A stretch of 64,000 nucleotides of DNA, from contig JBOEGW010000001.1 of the NCBI GenBank assembly GCA_050633625.1, positions 382,435 through 446,434 of the forward strand. The letters are read 5' to 3'. This DNA comes from JBOEGW01 sp050633625. GTDB taxonomy: Bacteria > Pseudomonadota > Alphaproteobacteria > Rhodobacterales > Rhodobacteraceae. The translations under genes and the position numbers were made by a program. Of this stretch, positions 15,620 to 25,338 are shown in pieces. The notes beneath the pieces are model-generated. The model made no database searches and had not been told where the DNA came from. It saw only the letters and a list, made by a program, of their open reading frames with translations. Positions within the stretch are counted from its first letter, which is position 1. Each line of letters opens with the position of its first letter.

Positions 15620-17221
15620 TTAATCCTCCTGCTCATGGGGCTTTGCGCTGTGCGGCGCATCAGAGGGCGCATCCCCGGTTTCAGGCGCGCTGATGGCAGG
15701 CGTCAAAACCGCAGACACATACCCGGCTCGATCATAAAGCTGTGCGCCCGTGGCCTCAAAATACCGGGTCAAAGGCCCGGCCATGACCGCCAGCCCCGCA
15801 AGCAAGGTCAGCGCCACCAGTGTCGGTGCAACCTCAAGCGCGCCAGCGCCGGGCGGGGTCAGCGCGTCAAGTTCGGCTGCGTTCACATCGTCGGGCTGTG
15901 TGGCTGTTGATTTCCAAAACAACACGCTGCCCGCGCGGGCAAAGCCGACGATTGTGATCAGTGATCCCACAAGGATCGTGCCCCAGGCCCAGGCCATTTG
16001 ATGCGGCGCGCGCAGGGCGTCCAGCACCATGAGTTTGCCCAAGAACCCAGAGAGAGGCGGCATGCCCGCCATGGCGATTGCAGCCCCGAAAAACAACGCT
16101 GCAAATAGCCCGTTTTGAGCGGTGGCGGGGAGGGGGGTCAGCCGTCCGCTCCCGCGCCGTGTGAGGACAATATCCGCCAGCAAGAACAACGCCGCTGCCG
16201 CGAAGGTGGAATGCACGAGATAGTAAAGCGCCGCCATGGTGGCGAGTGGGGTGAAGGCTGCAACGGCCACCAAAAGCGTTCCCATCGAGCCAACGACCGC
16301 AAATGCGATCAAAGGCAACAGCCGTTTTGCGCCCAGCACCCCAAGTGCGCCCACGATGATCGTGACGATCGCCGCCGGAAACAGCCAGGCCTCCGCAACG
16401 CCAGCAGTGGCGGCGATATCAGGCCCGAAAATGAGGGTGTGCACGCGCAAAATCGCATAGGCGCCCACTTTGGTCATGATCGCGAACATCGCCGCCACAG
16501 GCGCGGGCGCATTTGCATAGGCACCGGGCAACCAGAACTGCACAGGAAACAGCGCGGCCTTCACGGCAAAAACGATCATCAGCAACATCGCCGCAACGCG
16601 GACCAATCCGGCTTGGCTCGGGTCCATCGCTTCCAAACGCACAGCCAAATCGGCCATATTGAGCGTCCCGGTGGATGCGTAAAGCGTTCCGAGTGCGAAC
16701 AAAAACAACGTCGATCCGGCAAGATTGAAGACCACATATTGAACCCCCGCGCGGAGCCTTTCGCGCCCGCCGCCATGGATCATCAGACCATAGGAGGCGA
16801 TCAGCAAAATCTCAAAAAACACAAACAGGTTGAACACATCGCCCGTCAAAAACGCGCCGCAAACCCCCATCAGTTGAAACTGAAATAGCGCATGAAAATG
16901 TCGCCCGCGCGCGTCCCATCCGGTGGCGACAACATGCAGCAAAACGATGAGCGCCAGGAGCGCCGTCAGCAACACCATCAAAGCCGATAAACGATCCAGA
17001 ACCAAGACAATCCCAAAAGGCGCAGGCCAATCGCCAAGCCGATACACCAAGGTGTCTCCGCCTGCTGCCTGTGCGAACAAACCCAGCGAAATCACCAAGA
17101 GGGCGAGGGTGCCCACAAAGGAGGCCGCGCGCGCAAGCGGCAGGTCGTGGCGCATCACAAAGCCAATCAGCGGTGCGAGCATGGCCGGCAAAACGACGGG
17201 GGCAATCATCCAATGGGTCAT
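15620..17221 (-). CDS. mnhD: Mrp/Mnh/Pha antiporter subunit D (proton-channel-like)
   Basis: The 533-residue polytopic membrane protein is related to complex-I subunits NuoM/NuoN, with about 14 helices and the conserved GxYAxLR-type and (H/Y)STFAA segments of the proton-translocating family. MnhD and MnhA are thought to form the ion-conducting core. It begins with ATGA overlapping the mnhC stop. The C-terminal ~40 residues are polar and acidic. Confidence 0.94.
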   Translation of the reverse strand: MTHWMIAPVVLPAMLAPLIGFVMRHDLPLARAASFVGTLALLVISLGLFAQAAGGDTLVYRLGDWPAPFGIVLVLDRLSALMVLLTALLALIVLLHVVATGWDARGRHFHALFQFQLMGVCGAFLTGDVFNLFVFFEILLIASYGLMIHGGGRERLRAGVQYVVFNLAGSTLFLFALGTLYASTGTLNMADLAVRLEAMDPSQAGLVRVAAMLLMIVFAVKAALFPVQFWLPGAYANAPAPVAAMFAIMTKVGAYAILRVHTLIFGPDIAATAGVAEAWLFPAAIVTIIVGALGVLGAKRLLPLIAFAVVGSMGTLLVAVAAFTPLATMAALYYLVHSTFAAAALFLLADIVLTRRGSGRLTPLPATAQNGLFAALFFGAAIAMAGMPPLSGFLGKLMVLDALRAPHQMAWAWGTILVGSLITIVGFARAGSVLFWKSTATQPDDVNAAELDALTPPGAGALEVAPTLVALTLLAGLAVMAGPLTRYFEATGAQLYDRAGYVSAVLTPAISAPETGDAPSDAPHSAKPHEQED

Positions 17222-17667
17222 GCTTTCATCCCTTTGTCGCTGGCCGCTCCTGTCCCGGTATTGGTCCCGCTCGCGGCACCGCTCACCTCATCGGGGAGTT
17301 CATCAATGATGATCTGACCTTCTCCCTCGTCCTCCGAGGCCGGGTGGCTCATGTTGATCTTGTCACTGTCGGACTCCAAGAATGCACCAATCGCAATCAT
17401 CACCAACACAGCCGTCATCCCGAAAGAGATCACAATCGCTGTCAAAACAAGGGCTTGGGGCAGTGGGTCGGTATAGGCGGCCTCGCCATATTTGGAGAGG
17501 ATTGGCGGCATATTGACCGCCAGCCCCCCGGAGGCAAACAAGAAGATATTCACTGCATAAGACAAGAGCGCCAGCCCAAGAATAACCGCAAAGACCCGCA
17601 AACGCAGGATCAAATAGACCCCTCCCGCCGTCAAAACGCCAATACCAGATGCCACAAGGAGTTCCAT
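17218..17667 (-). CDS. mnhC: Mrp/Mnh/Pha antiporter subunit C (NuoK-like)
   Basis: The 149-residue protein has three helices homologous to NuoK/MnhC, followed by an acidic, serine/threonine-rich tail of about 45 residues, longer than usual for the family (about 115). The start at 17667 immediately follows the mnhA stop; an ATG 12 bases upstream (17679) inside mnhA is an alternative. It overlaps mnhD by 4 bases. Confidence 0.92.
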   Translation of the reverse strand: MELLVASGIGVLTAGGVYLILRLRVFAVILGLALLSYAVNIFLFASGGLAVNMPPILSKYGEAAYTDPLPQALVLTAIVISFGMTAVLVMIAIGAFLESDSDKINMSHPASEDEGEGQIIIDELPDEVSGAASGTNTGTGAASDKGMKA

Positions 17668-17668
17668 A

Positions 17669-20542
17669 TTACTGTGCATCCTTTTGTGTTTCGGGCGTGT
17701 CGCGGACGCGTGTCGCCGGGTCATAATCCATGGGGGTGACGTTGATGGTTTCCCCGGCATAGCGGGCAATGCGCGAGAGCGAATAGAGCATCAGCATCAC
17801 AGCACCGAGCACCGCCAAGAACACCCCAAGATCGAAGGCCATCGCCGTGGCCCACTCAAATTCTTCAATCGGCGCAAAGTGCAAGTACCCGTAGGCCGAG
17901 GTCAAAAACGGCTTGCCTGCCGCCCAAGCGCCCATGCCCGTCAGCCCCGCGACAACAACGCCCCAGCCAATCAGCGAGTGATATTCGATCCGTTTGCGCG
18001 ATTGGGTCCAGGCAAAGCCAGACGCCATGTATTGCATCAACAGCGCGATTGAGATGATCAGCCCCGCAACAAATCCACCGCCCGGTTGGTTGTGGCCGCG
18101 CAAGAAGATGTAAATCCCCACCATCACCGCAATCGGCATGAGCACCCGCGTCGCAACAACCATCATCAACGGGTGACGATCAAGGGAGATGTCTTGGCTA
18201 AAGTCGGTGTTGCGCAGTTTGCGCCCCGCAGGCCCGGACAAAAGCGCTTCCATAAGCGCATAAATGATAAGCCCGGCAATCCCCAAAACGATGATCTCGC
18301 CGTAGGTGTCATAGCCGCGGAAATCCACCAAAATGACGTTCACAACATTTGTGCCACCACCACCTTTGTAGGCGTTTTCAAGGTGGTAGCCGGAAATCGT
18401 ATCGACGCTGCGCATCATGAAAGCATAGGCCAGCGCCCCCACGCCAAGCCCGGCCACCGCCGCAATCCCCCCATCCCGCAAGCGCAGCGCGACACTGCTT
18501 TCGACAGGGGTGTCCTTTGGCAAGAAATGCAGCGCCAGAAGCAGCAACATGATCGTCACGGTTTCCACCGAAATCTGGGTCAGCGCGAGGTCCGGCGCGG
18601 AGAGATAGATGAAGCCCGCCGAAATCATCAACCCGATGATCCCAATCACCACAAGCGCGCGGAAGCGATGGCGATGCATCACCACCACGGACAGGGTGGC
18701 GACGACCAAAAGCAACCAGCCCACCGCGACGACAGCATTGACCGGCAGATGCGCACGGCTTTGTGCGGGCAGGCCGCTGTCGGAATAGGCAGCAAAACCC
18801 AAAAGCACAGCCGCGCTGACGAAAATCGCAAGATAGCGCGAAATGGCCCCATTATGAGTGAGATCCACAATGCGCTGACTGCTCGCCACGCACAGCCTGA
18901 TCACAGCATCAAACATCACCTTCGCTTCAGGGCGGGGCAGGGCCAGCCAGCCACGCGCAAGCGCTGCATAAACCGCCAGAAGCAACGCGCCCCCAGCCAC
19001 CGCAATCGCGGACATATAAAGGGCGGGGGTGACCCCATGCCAAATCTTCAGGTGCGGATGGGTATGTGCGCCCGTCACAGCATCCGCCGCAACCCGAACC
19101 AATGGTTCAGCCAAAAACGGCATGACACCAATCGCCACCACCAAGATCGCAAGCAGGGCAGGCGAGGCAAACAAGCCAAATGGGGGATCATGCGGCTTGG
19201 AAGGGTAATCGTCGCGCACCGGGCCAAAGAACACATGCACGATAAAGCGCAGGGAATAAGCGACCGACAAAAGAGCGCCGAGTGTCGCCAGAACAGGAAC
19301 CACCCAATGGCTGCCAAACCAATCGGTGTGCGAGGCTTCTTCCAGCATCATTTCTTTGGACAAAAAGCCGTTGAACAGCGGAATACCGGCCATGGAAAGC
19401 GCCGCGACAGTGCCAATGACAAAGGTGATCGGCATCAGTTTGCGCAACCCACCGAGCCGCTTGATGTCGCGGGTATGCGCCTCGTGATCTATGATCCCGG
19501 CGGTCATGAACAAAGCCGCCTTAAACGTCAGGTGGTTGATAATGTGAAACACAGCTGCAATCGCCGCCGCCTCTGTGCCAAAGCCCAAAAGCATGGTCAG
19601 CAGGCCAAGGTGGCTTACTGTGGAGAAGGCCAAGAGCGCCTTAAGATCGTCCTTGAACAAGGCAATGCAGGCGCCAAGCACCATGGTCACAAGACCCACG
19701 GTTGTCACAATGTAAAACCATTCAGGCGTGCCCGACAGCGCAGGCCACATGCGCGCCATCAAAAAGACGCCCGCCTTGACCATCGTTGCTGAGTGCAGAT
19801 AGGCGGACACAGGCGTGGGCGCGGCCATCGCATGTGGCAACCAAAAGTGAAATGGGAACTGCGCGGATTTGGTGAAGGCCCCAAGCAAAATCAAGATGAG
19901 CGCTGGCAGATACCACTCAGATGCACGGATTTGATCGCCCGCTGCCAAAATGTCAGTGAGGCTATAGCTGCCAGCGATATGGCCCAAAATCAGCATCCCA
20001 CCGATCATCGCAAGCCCACCGGCCCCCGTGACTGTCAGCGCCATCCGCGCGCCTTGCCGCCCCTCTGGAAGGTGCTTCCAAAACCCAATAAGCAAGAAAG
20101 ACGACAGGCTTGTCAGCTCCCAAAAGATCAACAAAAGCAGGATGTTGTCCGACAAAACAATGCCAAGCATCGCGCCTTGAAACAGCAGCAGGTAGGTGTA
20201 GAACTGGCCCATCGGGTCGTCGCCCGACAAATAAAACCGCGCATAAAGCGTGATCAGCAAACCAACCCCAAGGATCATGCCCGCAAACAAAAGCCCCAGC
20301 CCATCGAGAAAAAACGACGCGGACAATCCAAGCTGCGGCAACCAGGCAAGATCATAGCGCAACACATTGCCCGCCATCACATCGGGCACATGCAACAGCA
20401 ACAAAAGCAGCGCCAAAGCTGTGGGAATGGCCGTGAACATCGCCGCCGCATTGCGCCCCGCGCGGATCATCACCCCCGGCACAAGCGCCCCAATGAAGGG
20501 CAACAGCGCAATAACGATGAGTGAGGTATGTCCGGTGCCCAT
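17669..20542 (-). CDS. mnhA: Mrp/Mnh/Pha antiporter fused subunit A/B
   Basis: The 957-residue protein joins a NuoL-like MnhA part (residues ~1-780, about 20 helices) to an MnhB domain (~815-945, containing RGHNQPGGGFVAGL). This A-B fusion defines the six-gene type of operon known from Sinorhizobium pha and common in alphaproteobacteria. It exchanges cytoplasmic Na+ or K+ for protons, giving salt and alkali tolerance that suits a marine cell. The start at 20542 has a CAGGAA site. mnhC, D, E, F and G follow with overlaps or tiny gaps, so all six are co-transcribed. Confidence 0.94.
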   Translation of the reverse strand: MGTGHTSLIVIALLPFIGALVPGVMIRAGRNAAAMFTAIPTALALLLLLLHVPDVMAGNVLRYDLAWLPQLGLSASFFLDGLGLLFAGMILGVGLLITLYARFYLSGDDPMGQFYTYLLLFQGAMLGIVLSDNILLLLIFWELTSLSSFLLIGFWKHLPEGRQGARMALTVTGAGGLAMIGGMLILGHIAGSYSLTDILAAGDQIRASEWYLPALILILLGAFTKSAQFPFHFWLPHAMAAPTPVSAYLHSATMVKAGVFLMARMWPALSGTPEWFYIVTTVGLVTMVLGACIALFKDDLKALLAFSTVSHLGLLTMLLGFGTEAAAIAAVFHIINHLTFKAALFMTAGIIDHEAHTRDIKRLGGLRKLMPITFVIGTVAALSMAGIPLFNGFLSKEMMLEEASHTDWFGSHWVVPVLATLGALLSVAYSLRFIVHVFFGPVRDDYPSKPHDPPFGLFASPALLAILVVAIGVMPFLAEPLVRVAADAVTGAHTHPHLKIWHGVTPALYMSAIAVAGGALLLAVYAALARGWLALPRPEAKVMFDAVIRLCVASSQRIVDLTHNGAISRYLAIFVSAAVLLGFAAYSDSGLPAQSRAHLPVNAVVAVGWLLLVVATLSVVVMHRHRFRALVVIGIIGLMISAGFIYLSAPDLALTQISVETVTIMLLLLALHFLPKDTPVESSVALRLRDGGIAAVAGLGVGALAYAFMMRSVDTISGYHLENAYKGGGGTNVVNVILVDFRGYDTYGEIIVLGIAGLIIYALMEALLSGPAGRKLRNTDFSQDISLDRHPLMMVVATRVLMPIAVMVGIYIFLRGHNQPGGGFVAGLIISIALLMQYMASGFAWTQSRKRIEYHSLIGWGVVVAGLTGMGAWAAGKPFLTSAYGYLHFAPIEEFEWATAMAFDLGVFLAVLGAVMLMLYSLSRIARYAGETINVTPMDYDPATRVRDTPETQKDAQ

Positions 20543-20639
20543 GCGAGTTCCTGATTCTGCCGCGTCACGTTTTCGATCCGGCAATTCTTACCAAGTCGCT
20601 CTGGCGAGGCCAAGGCGAAGGCGGGTTTTATACGCGCCC

Positions 20640-20676
20640 AAAAAAAGGGTGGGGTGCTCAAAGGCCTAAGCGCCCC
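20640..20676 (-). terminator. Probable terminator after the creatinase gene
   Basis: On the minus strand GGGGCGCT pairs with AGCACCCC (one mismatch) 11 bases after the creatinase stop, followed by a short C run and seven T. It separates creatinase from the antiporter operon, whose promoter probably lies just downstream (TATAAA near 20625 on the minus strand). Confidence 0.55.
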
Positions 20677-20687
20677 GCCGCCCAGCG

Positions 20688-21887
20688 TCAAACCACGTTG
20701 AACGCTGGCCCGTATGGGTAGCCTGTGATGTTCTCGTGGCCCTCTTGCGTGATCACCAAAATGTCATGCTCACGATAGCCACCAGCCCCCGGATTGCCCT
20801 CGGGAATCGTGAGCATGGGTTCCATCGAAATCACCATGCCCGGCGCAAGCACGGTGTCGATATCCTCGCGCAACTCAAGCCCGGCTTCGCGGCCATAATA
20901 ATGTGACAACACCCCGAAAGAATGCCCGTATCCAAAGCTGCGATACTGGAGCAGATCACGCGCGGCAAAGAAGTCGTTGATCTGTTCGGTGATCTCGCAA
21001 CAGCGCAGGCCGGGGCGCAACAAACTCATCCCGAATTCATGCGCCGCAACATTGGCCTCCCAGATTTCGAGGCTCGCCGGGTCCACGTGATCCACAAATA
21101 ATGTGCGTTCCAGCGCCGTATAATAGCCGTTGATCATGGGGAAGCTATTGAGGCTGAGAATGTCGCCGGGCTGCAAAACGCGGCTTGTCACCGGATTATG
21201 CGCGCCATCGGTATTGATCCCCGATTGAAACCAAACCCATGTGTCGCGGTATTCCGCATCGGGAAACCGCTTGGCAATCTCAAGTTCCATCGCATCGCGC
21301 CCGGCCATGGCAACATCAATCTCGCGCACCCCCGGTTTGATCGCATCCTTAATGGCGTATCCGCCCACATCCGCAACCGCCGCCCCCGCTTTGATGAGCG
21401 CAATTTCCGCGTCCGATTTATGCATGCGTTGGCGCATTGTGCTGGGGGCAATGTCGACACAGGTCTTGGGCGCGAGAATCTCCTCCAACAACGCTTTTTG
21501 AACAAGCGTCAGATGGTCCGCCTCAAAGCCAATGGATTTGCCGGTGCCCACAACCGACAAAATCGCCCGCCAATAATTGTTTCGCTGCCAATCCGTATAG
21601 GTGATGTTGTCGCCATAGCTGCGCCGCCAGGGCTGGGCCGCATCAATGCCCGCGCTGATGGTGACGCAGTCGGAGGCGGTGATCACAACAGCATAGGGCC
21701 GCCCGAAAGAGCAGTACAAAAACCCACTGTAATAGGCGACACAATGCATCGAGGTGAGCACACAGGCCTCAACCCCAAGCACCGTCATGTCCGCGCGCAG
21801 CTTGGCAAGGCGCGCCGCATATTCGGCCTCTGAGAAGGGGAGTGTTTTCTCGCCTTGGTGAAATCGGTAAAACTCTGGACGATCCAT
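20688..21887 (-). CDS. Creatinase (creatine amidinohydrolase, M24 fold)
   Basis: The 399-residue protein has the pita-bread M24 fold and matches remembered Pseudomonas creatinase in many segments: FLYCSFGRPYA near the N terminus, FQSGINTDGAHNPV around H230 (equivalent to catalytic His232), GYGHSFG, and YYGREAGLELRED towards the end. Creatinase hydrolyses creatine to sarcosine and urea in the cytoplasm. Unlike metal-dependent M24 peptidases, creatinases do not need a metal site. The start at 21887 has an AGGAGCC site. No sarcosine oxidase or urease gene adjoins, so the rest of the pathway must be elsewhere. Confidence 0.87.
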   Translation of the reverse strand: MDRPEFYRFHQGEKTLPFSEAEYAARLAKLRADMTVLGVEACVLTSMHCVAYYSGFLYCSFGRPYAVVITASDCVTISAGIDAAQPWRRSYGDNITYTDWQRNNYWRAILSVVGTGKSIGFEADHLTLVQKALLEEILAPKTCVDIAPSTMRQRMHKSDAEIALIKAGAAVADVGGYAIKDAIKPGVREIDVAMAGRDAMELEIAKRFPDAEYRDTWVWFQSGINTDGAHNPVTSRVLQPGDILSLNSFPMINGYYTALERTLFVDHVDPASLEIWEANVAAHEFGMSLLRPGLRCCEITEQINDFFAARDLLQYRSFGYGHSFGVLSHYYGREAGLELREDIDTVLAPGMVISMEPMLTIPEGNPGAGGYREHDILVITQEGHENITGYPYGPAFNVV

Positions 21888-22134
21888 TGTCGTGGCTCCT
21901 TCAAAATGGTGTCTTGAAAGGGCGTTGATCGCCCCCACACACCAACACAGAAAAGTCCCGGCGTTCAGGAGGGGAAAAGGCTGAGCGCGCGCAGATGCGC
22001 TGGCGACGCCATCGCCGGCTCTCACAAAACCCTAAATCATGAGCGCGGTTTTTCAAGGATCACTTGAAAGCGACGCGAATAAACCATCGAAACCGCGCGC
22101 ATTCGGTGATAGGGCAGCGCCACAACCCGCCAGA

Positions 22135-23136
22135 ATGAACACTGAAATGACACAACAAGCCCTCACCACAAACGCCCGCCTGTCCGTGGCCCCCATGATG
22201 GAATGGACCGACCGCCATTGTCGGTATTTTCACCGTTTGTTGAGCGGCAACGCGCTTTTGTATACGGAAATGGTCACGTCGCCCGCATTGGTGCGCGGCG
22301 GTGCATTGCGTTTGCTCGCGTTTAACACGGAGGAACATCCGGTCGCTGTACAACTTGGCGGATCAGACCCCGAGGAGCTGGCGCAGGCCACGAAGCTTTG
22401 CGTTGAGCGCGGCTATGATGAGGTGAACCTCAATGTCGGCTGCCCGTCTGATCGCGTGCAATCTGGCACCTTTGGTGCTGTGTTAATGCGCTCGCCGGAT
22501 CTGGTGGCAGCCTGCGTTGAGCGGATGAAAAGCGCGGCACAGGGTGTTGATATTACAGTGAAATGCAGAATTGGGGTCGATGATCAGCTGCCGCAAGAGG
22601 TCTTGCCGGATTTTCTGGAGCGCGTGTCTGCTGCCGGTGTAACTCGTTTCACGATCCACGCGCGCAAGGCTTGGCTCAAAGGGTTAAGCCCCAAGGAAAA
22701 CCGCGATATTCCGCCGCTGGATTATCCGCTCGTCCATCAAATGAAACGCGATTTTCCGCATCTTCACCTGTCGATCAATGGCGGAATTGCCACTCTCGAC
22801 GAGGCAAAAACCCATTTGGAGGCTGGCATGGACGGTGTGATGATCGGGCGCGCGGCCTATCATCAGCCAGCGGATGTTTTGATTGGGGCGGACAGTGCCA
22901 TATTTGGCAAAGACGACAGCTTTCATGATGCGCGCGCGGCGGTGCGCGCGATGTATCCTTATATGGAGGCGCATCTGTCGCAGGGCGGGCGGCTGCATGA
23001 GATTACCCGGCATATGCTCGGTGTTTTCGCGGGCAAACCCGGCGCGCGGGCGTATCGGCGCATCTTGTCAGAGGGCGCAAACAAGCCCGGCGCGGGGCCG
23101 CAATTGGTGGAGGAGGCCCTCAACGCGCTGCTTTGA
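22135..23136 (+). CDS. dusA: tRNA-dihydrouridine(20/20a) synthase DusA
   Basis: This flavoprotein of 333 residues reduces uridine 20/20a in the tRNA D-loop. It shows the family core: SVAPMMEWTDRHCR near the start, NVGCPS with catalytic C103, the HARKAWLKGLSPKENR segment specific to DusA, and INGGI in the FMN phosphate site. The start is uncertain: 22135 and 22147 are both plausible and neither has a good ribosome site. The 3' end overlaps the convergent exporter gene by 17 bases. Confidence 0.92.
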   Translation: MNTEMTQQALTTNARLSVAPMMEWTDRHCRYFHRLLSGNALLYTEMVTSPALVRGGALRLLAFNTEEHPVAVQLGGSDPEELAQATKLCVERGYDEVNLNVGCPSDRVQSGTFGAVLMRSPDLVAACVERMKSAAQGVDITVKCRIGVDDQLPQEVLPDFLERVSAAGVTRFTIHARKAWLKGLSPKENRDIPPLDYPLVHQMKRDFPHLHLSINGGIATLDEAKTHLEAGMDGVMIGRAAYHQPADVLIGADSAIFGKDDSFHDARAAVRAMYPYMEAHLSQGGRLHEITRHMLGVFAGKPGARAYRRILSEGANKPGAGPQLVEEALNALL

Positions 23137-24310
23137 GCGCTCCGAGGGTTGTCAGCGCCAAGACAAAAGAGATCGCCGCGCAAAAGGCAATCATGCCTGT
23201 CATGGGCGTCGCCGTGCCGTCAAAAAACGGGCCAGCCAGCAACACCAAAGCGCCACCTGTCAACATTTGCAATGTGCCCCCCATTGAGGAGGCCAGCCCG
23301 GCAATATCGCCGTGATCTTCAAGCGCCATAACCATGGATGTGGGGATGACCAGGCCCATGAACCCGTTGCCAATCAACAAACAGGCGGTCAGCACCCAAA
23401 GGTTTGCGCCTCCCATCAGGGCGATCACGAATAGCAAAGCCGTGAACCCCGCAAACCCGGCAGTGCCCACGCTCATCACCCGCCGTTCCCCATACCGCTC
23501 GCTGAGCGGCGCAGCGATTTGGCTCGTTGCGAAAAAGCCAAGCGCATTGAAGGCGAACAGGAGCGAAAACTGCGTCGGAGAAAGCCCGTATTGCCCCGCA
23601 TAGACGAAGGGGGCGAAGGAAATGAACACAAAAAAACTGCCCATGCCAAAGGCGCCTATAAAGGTCAGCCCCATGAAGACGCGCGATCGAAACAACACCT
23701 TGGATCCGCGCAAAAGCGCCCGAAAATTAATGGGAACACGGTCCGTTTTCGCAAGCGTTTCGGGCTGCGCTGTTGCGGCGAGGACGAGGCAAATCACAGT
23801 GGCAACCACCATGACACCAAACACGCCGCGCCAGCCGACAAGCGCAATCACACCACTGCCCGCAAGCGGCGCCAACATCGGAGAGACGGAAATAACGAGC
23901 ATAATCAGCGCCATAAGCCGCGTAGCTTCAGTGCCACGATACTGATCGCGCACGATCGCGCGCGGCACAACCATCGTCACGGCCCCACCAATCCCCTGCA
24001 AAAAGCGCGCCATAACCAAGGTTTCGATCTGGGGGGCCATGGCCGCCCACAAACTCCCCACAGCAAAAATGCTCAGCCCCACATAGATCGGCAGCTTTCG
24101 CCCCACCATGTCCGACCACGGCCCATAGATCAGCTGCGCCAGCCCCACGGCGATAAAATAGAAGGTGATCGTATTGTGCACCGCCACCTCAGGCACCTTA
24201 AGATCATGCGCGATTGCCGGCAGGGCGGGCAAATACATATCAATCGCAAAAGGGCCAACCATGGACATGGCAGCTAAAATCGCGGCGGTTTTCAAGAGCG
24301 GAGAGGTCAT
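23120..24310 (-). CDS. Bcr/CflA family multidrug exporter (MFS)
   Basis: The 396-residue protein has 12 predicted helices and the Bcr/CflA hallmarks: GPFAIDMYLPALP in helix 1, the GPWSDMVGRK loop between helices 2 and 3, and ARFLQGIGG in helix 4. Members export drugs such as bicyclomycin or chloramphenicol, or small metabolites including cysteine. The start at 24310 is chosen from the family N terminus; longer in-frame starts would add about 100 unrelated residues. It converges on dusA and diverges from the TauE/SafE gene. Confidence 0.88.
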   Translation of the reverse strand: MTSPLLKTAAILAAMSMVGPFAIDMYLPALPAIAHDLKVPEVAVHNTITFYFIAVGLAQLIYGPWSDMVGRKLPIYVGLSIFAVGSLWAAMAPQIETLVMARFLQGIGGAVTMVVPRAIVRDQYRGTEATRLMALIMLVISVSPMLAPLAGSGVIALVGWRGVFGVMVVATVICLVLAATAQPETLAKTDRVPINFRALLRGSKVLFRSRVFMGLTFIGAFGMGSFFVFISFAPFVYAGQYGLSPTQFSLLFAFNALGFFATSQIAAPLSERYGERRVMSVGTAGFAGFTALLFVIALMGGANLWVLTACLLIGNGFMGLVIPTSMVMALEDHGDIAGLASSMGGTLQMLTGGALVLLAGPFFDGTATPMTGMIAFCAAISFVLALTTLGALKAAR

Positions 24311-24423
24311 CGGGTTTCCATTTACCAAAGGGGGAAACTTGCGCCACTCCTGCCTGCTGTCAATCGCAAAAGACTTTTCATGAGCGGCGCGAATGGCTAC
24401 CACGTTGCGAAAGGGGAACGGGC

Positions 24424-25242
24424 ATGGACATATCAGTGCTATTGAGCATGGGCGGCGTCTTGTTGGCGATTGGCGCTTTTGCCGGGGTCTTGGCAGGGTT
24501 GCTTGGGGTCGGCGGCGGCATTGTGCTTGTGCCTGCGTTTTTCTACGCCTTCGCGTTGATGGGCTATGACAGCCCGGAACTGATGCAAATCTGCGTGGCG
24601 ACGTCGCTCGCGACAATCATCGTCACCTCCGCGCGCTCGGTGGCGGCGCATCACAAAAAGGGCGCTGTGGACTGGGCGATTTTGCGCACATGGGCGCCCG
24701 GCATCATTATCGGAGCTGTCATCGGCGTGGGGGTGGCCTCCATGTTACATTCCGCTGCCTTGCAGGGAGTTTTTGGCGGGATCGGCTTTTCCATCGGTCT
24801 GTACATGCTGTTTGGCAAGGCGCAGTGGCGATTGGCTGAGACAATGCCCGGCCCTCTAAAGCGCAATATCCTCTCACCGCTTGTCGGGTTTTTGTCAGCC
24901 CTCATGGGGATTGGTGGCGGAAGTTTTGCCGTGCCGATCATGACCTTACATGGCGTGGCAATCCACCGTGCTGTTGCTACGGCGGCGGGATTTGGCGTGG
25001 TGATTGCAGCGCCATCGGTGATCGCGTTTTTGTTTGTCAACGTAAGCGTTACGCCGCCTTGGACCCTTGGAGCCGTGAATATTCCGGCGTTTTTGGTGGT
25101 GATTGCCATGACGCTGCTCACTGCGCCGCTTGGGGCCAAACTCGCCCATAAGCTCGATCCAAAGCCGCTCAAGCGCGTGTTTGGCGTGTTTCTGACCCTT
25201 GTGGCCCTCAATATGTTGCGCAAATCCCTAGGGCTGTTTTAG
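24424..25242 (+). CDS. TauE/SafE (TSUP) family transporter
   Basis: The 272-residue membrane protein has about eight helices and the repeated TSUP motif LLGVGGGIVLVPAF and MGIGGGSFAVP, one in each half. Family members are proposed exporters of sulfite, sulfoacetate or other sulfonates. Given the Sox system in the same window, sulfite export is plausible, but the gene is 12 kb away and has no sulfur operator. The start at 24424 has an AAGGGGAACG site. Confidence 0.85.
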   Translation: MDISVLLSMGGVLLAIGAFAGVLAGLLGVGGGIVLVPAFFYAFALMGYDSPELMQICVATSLATIIVTSARSVAAHHKKGAVDWAILRTWAPGIIIGAVIGVGVASMLHSAALQGVFGGIGFSIGLYMLFGKAQWRLAETMPGPLKRNILSPLVGFLSALMGIGGGSFAVPIMTLHGVAIHRAVATAAGFGVVIAAPSVIAFLFVNVSVTPPWTLGAVNIPAFLVVIAMTLLTAPLGAKLAHKLDPKPLKRVFGVFLTLVALNMLRKSLGLF

Positions 25243-25338
25243 CGACACACGGCGGGCTGGCCGCGACCACAGCGCGCATGGTACACACCACAAAAACCGT
25301 TGCACTTGCACAGTTGATACATTTGTTAAGGACGCCGT

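Noticed and set aside
18086..19792. 568-residue plus-strand frame opposite mnhA
   Set aside because: It is His/Arg/Gln-rich antisense of a membrane protein gene, with no ribosome site or family.
22039..22134. N-terminal extension of dusA
   Set aside because: The extra 32 residues are unlike DusA N termini, and no ribosome site supports the upstream start.
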